The notes under the pieces: generated by a model
The model's database searches: none
Seen by the model: only the letters and a program-made list of their open reading frames with translations
What the model was told of the DNA's origin: nothing
From: an uncultured bacterium
GTDB lineage: Bacteria; Pseudomonadota; Gammaproteobacteria; Burkholderiales; Burkholderiaceae_E
Assembly: GCA_903864485.1 (NCBI GenBank)
Contig: CAIPGD010000134.1
Location: forward strand, 1 to 6,432
Direction of reading: 5' to 3'
Length of the DNA: 6,432 nucleotides
Program-made: the position numbers and the translations under genes
Part shown: piece by piece, positions 6,197-6,432 of the stretch
Layout of the letters: each line of letters opens with the position of its first letter
Numbering within the stretch: the first letter of the stretch is position 1

Positions 6197-6432
6197 ATGG
6201 AAGTTCCCGTGATCCCGACAGTCGGTCAGCTTGTGCCCGATTTCGTGGCTCCTTCGACCGCTGGCGAATTCCGTCTGGGCGATCATCGCGGCGTCGCCGT
6301 CGTCCTGTATTTTTATCCGAAAGACAACACACCGGGATGCACGGACGAGAGTCTGCAATTCCGCGACCGGCAGGACGCATTCGCAGCGGCAGGCGCATTG
6401 ATCATTGGCTGCTCGCGAGACAGCCTGAAGTC
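6197..6432 (+). CDS. bcp: Thioredoxin-dependent thiol peroxidase Bcp/PrxQ, N-terminal part
   Basis: The first 78 complete codons of a Bcp/PrxQ-family peroxiredoxin; the window ends inside the gene. It reduces hydrogen peroxide and organic hydroperoxides in the cytoplasm using thioredoxin. Visible are VPDFVAPSTAGEFRL (13-27), the strand VVLYFYPKDNTPGCT (35-49) with the peroxidatic Cys48, and GCSRDSLK (71-78). The cysteine five residues after the peroxidatic one, present in E. coli Bcp, is absent (Leu53). A resolving cysteine may lie just past the edge, as in PrxQ types where it is about 36 residues downstream. Cys72, where Val or Ile is usual, is an extra cysteine. The start is ATG 6197, preceded by AAGAG about 7 bases upstream. 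An in-frame ATG at 6179 would add six residues (MSKSEQ) and has only AGG at 6167-6169. The family usually has about 10-13 residues before PDF, favouring 6197. Confidence 0.93.
   Translation, partial: MEVPVIPTVGQLVPDFVAPSTAGEFRLGDHRGVAVVLYFYPKDNTPGCTDESLQFRDRQDAFAAAGALIIGCSRDSLK

Noticed and set aside
6162..6398. A minus-strand 78-codon open frame opposite bcp
   Set aside because: The plus strand encodes the clear peroxiredoxin motif TPGCT, and the antisense product is Arg-rich with no domain.

Overview
The window looks like an ordinary chromosomal segment of a betaproteobacterium, most likely of the Burkholderiales. The evidence is protein-level resemblance recalled from memory, high GC content, and a gene order (alaC-hom-thrC-moeA-moaD-moaE with a divergent Mth938-like gene and bcp) that I associate with that order. 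No mobile element, phage gene, CRISPR array, rRNA or tRNA is visible. Coding density is very high, and the only gaps between genes are 63 bases or less.

Layout. Positions 1-5707 hold a compact minus-strand block transcribed from right to left: alaC (4493-5707), hom (3174-4496), thrC (1738-3174), moeA (494-1741), moaD (215-472), and moaE (cut off at the left edge, 1-210). The first four genes overlap by start and stop codons: ATGA between alaC and hom, TGATG between hom and thrC, and ATGA between thrC and moeA. moaD follows after 21 bp and moaE after 4 bp. This strongly suggests one polycistronic mRNA with translational coupling. A 63-bp divergent intergenic region (5708-5770) separates this block from two plus-strand genes: a 127-residue Mth938/DUF498-like protein with a GTG start (5771-6154), and the 5' part of a Bcp/PrxQ peroxiredoxin (6197-6432, truncated by the window).

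How the genes work together. Hom converts aspartate semialdehyde to homoserine, and ThrC converts O-phosphohomoserine to threonine. The intervening kinase ThrB is not in the window. AlaC is an alanine-forming pyruvate aminotransferase that shares the same message. MoaD and MoaE are the small and large subunits of molybdopterin synthase, and MoeA inserts molybdate into the adenylylated pterin, so the distal half of the operon is a molybdenum cofactor module. The amino-acid and cofactor halves have no obvious metabolic link and are joined by the thrC/moeA overlap.

I did not find a convincing undescribed system. The points most worth a second look are a divergent form of the conserved MoeA SxMDGYA motif (here SERDGWA), a perfect 7-bp inverted repeat in the divergent promoter region that places two GATAAT hexamers face to face, and the cross-pathway operon fusion.
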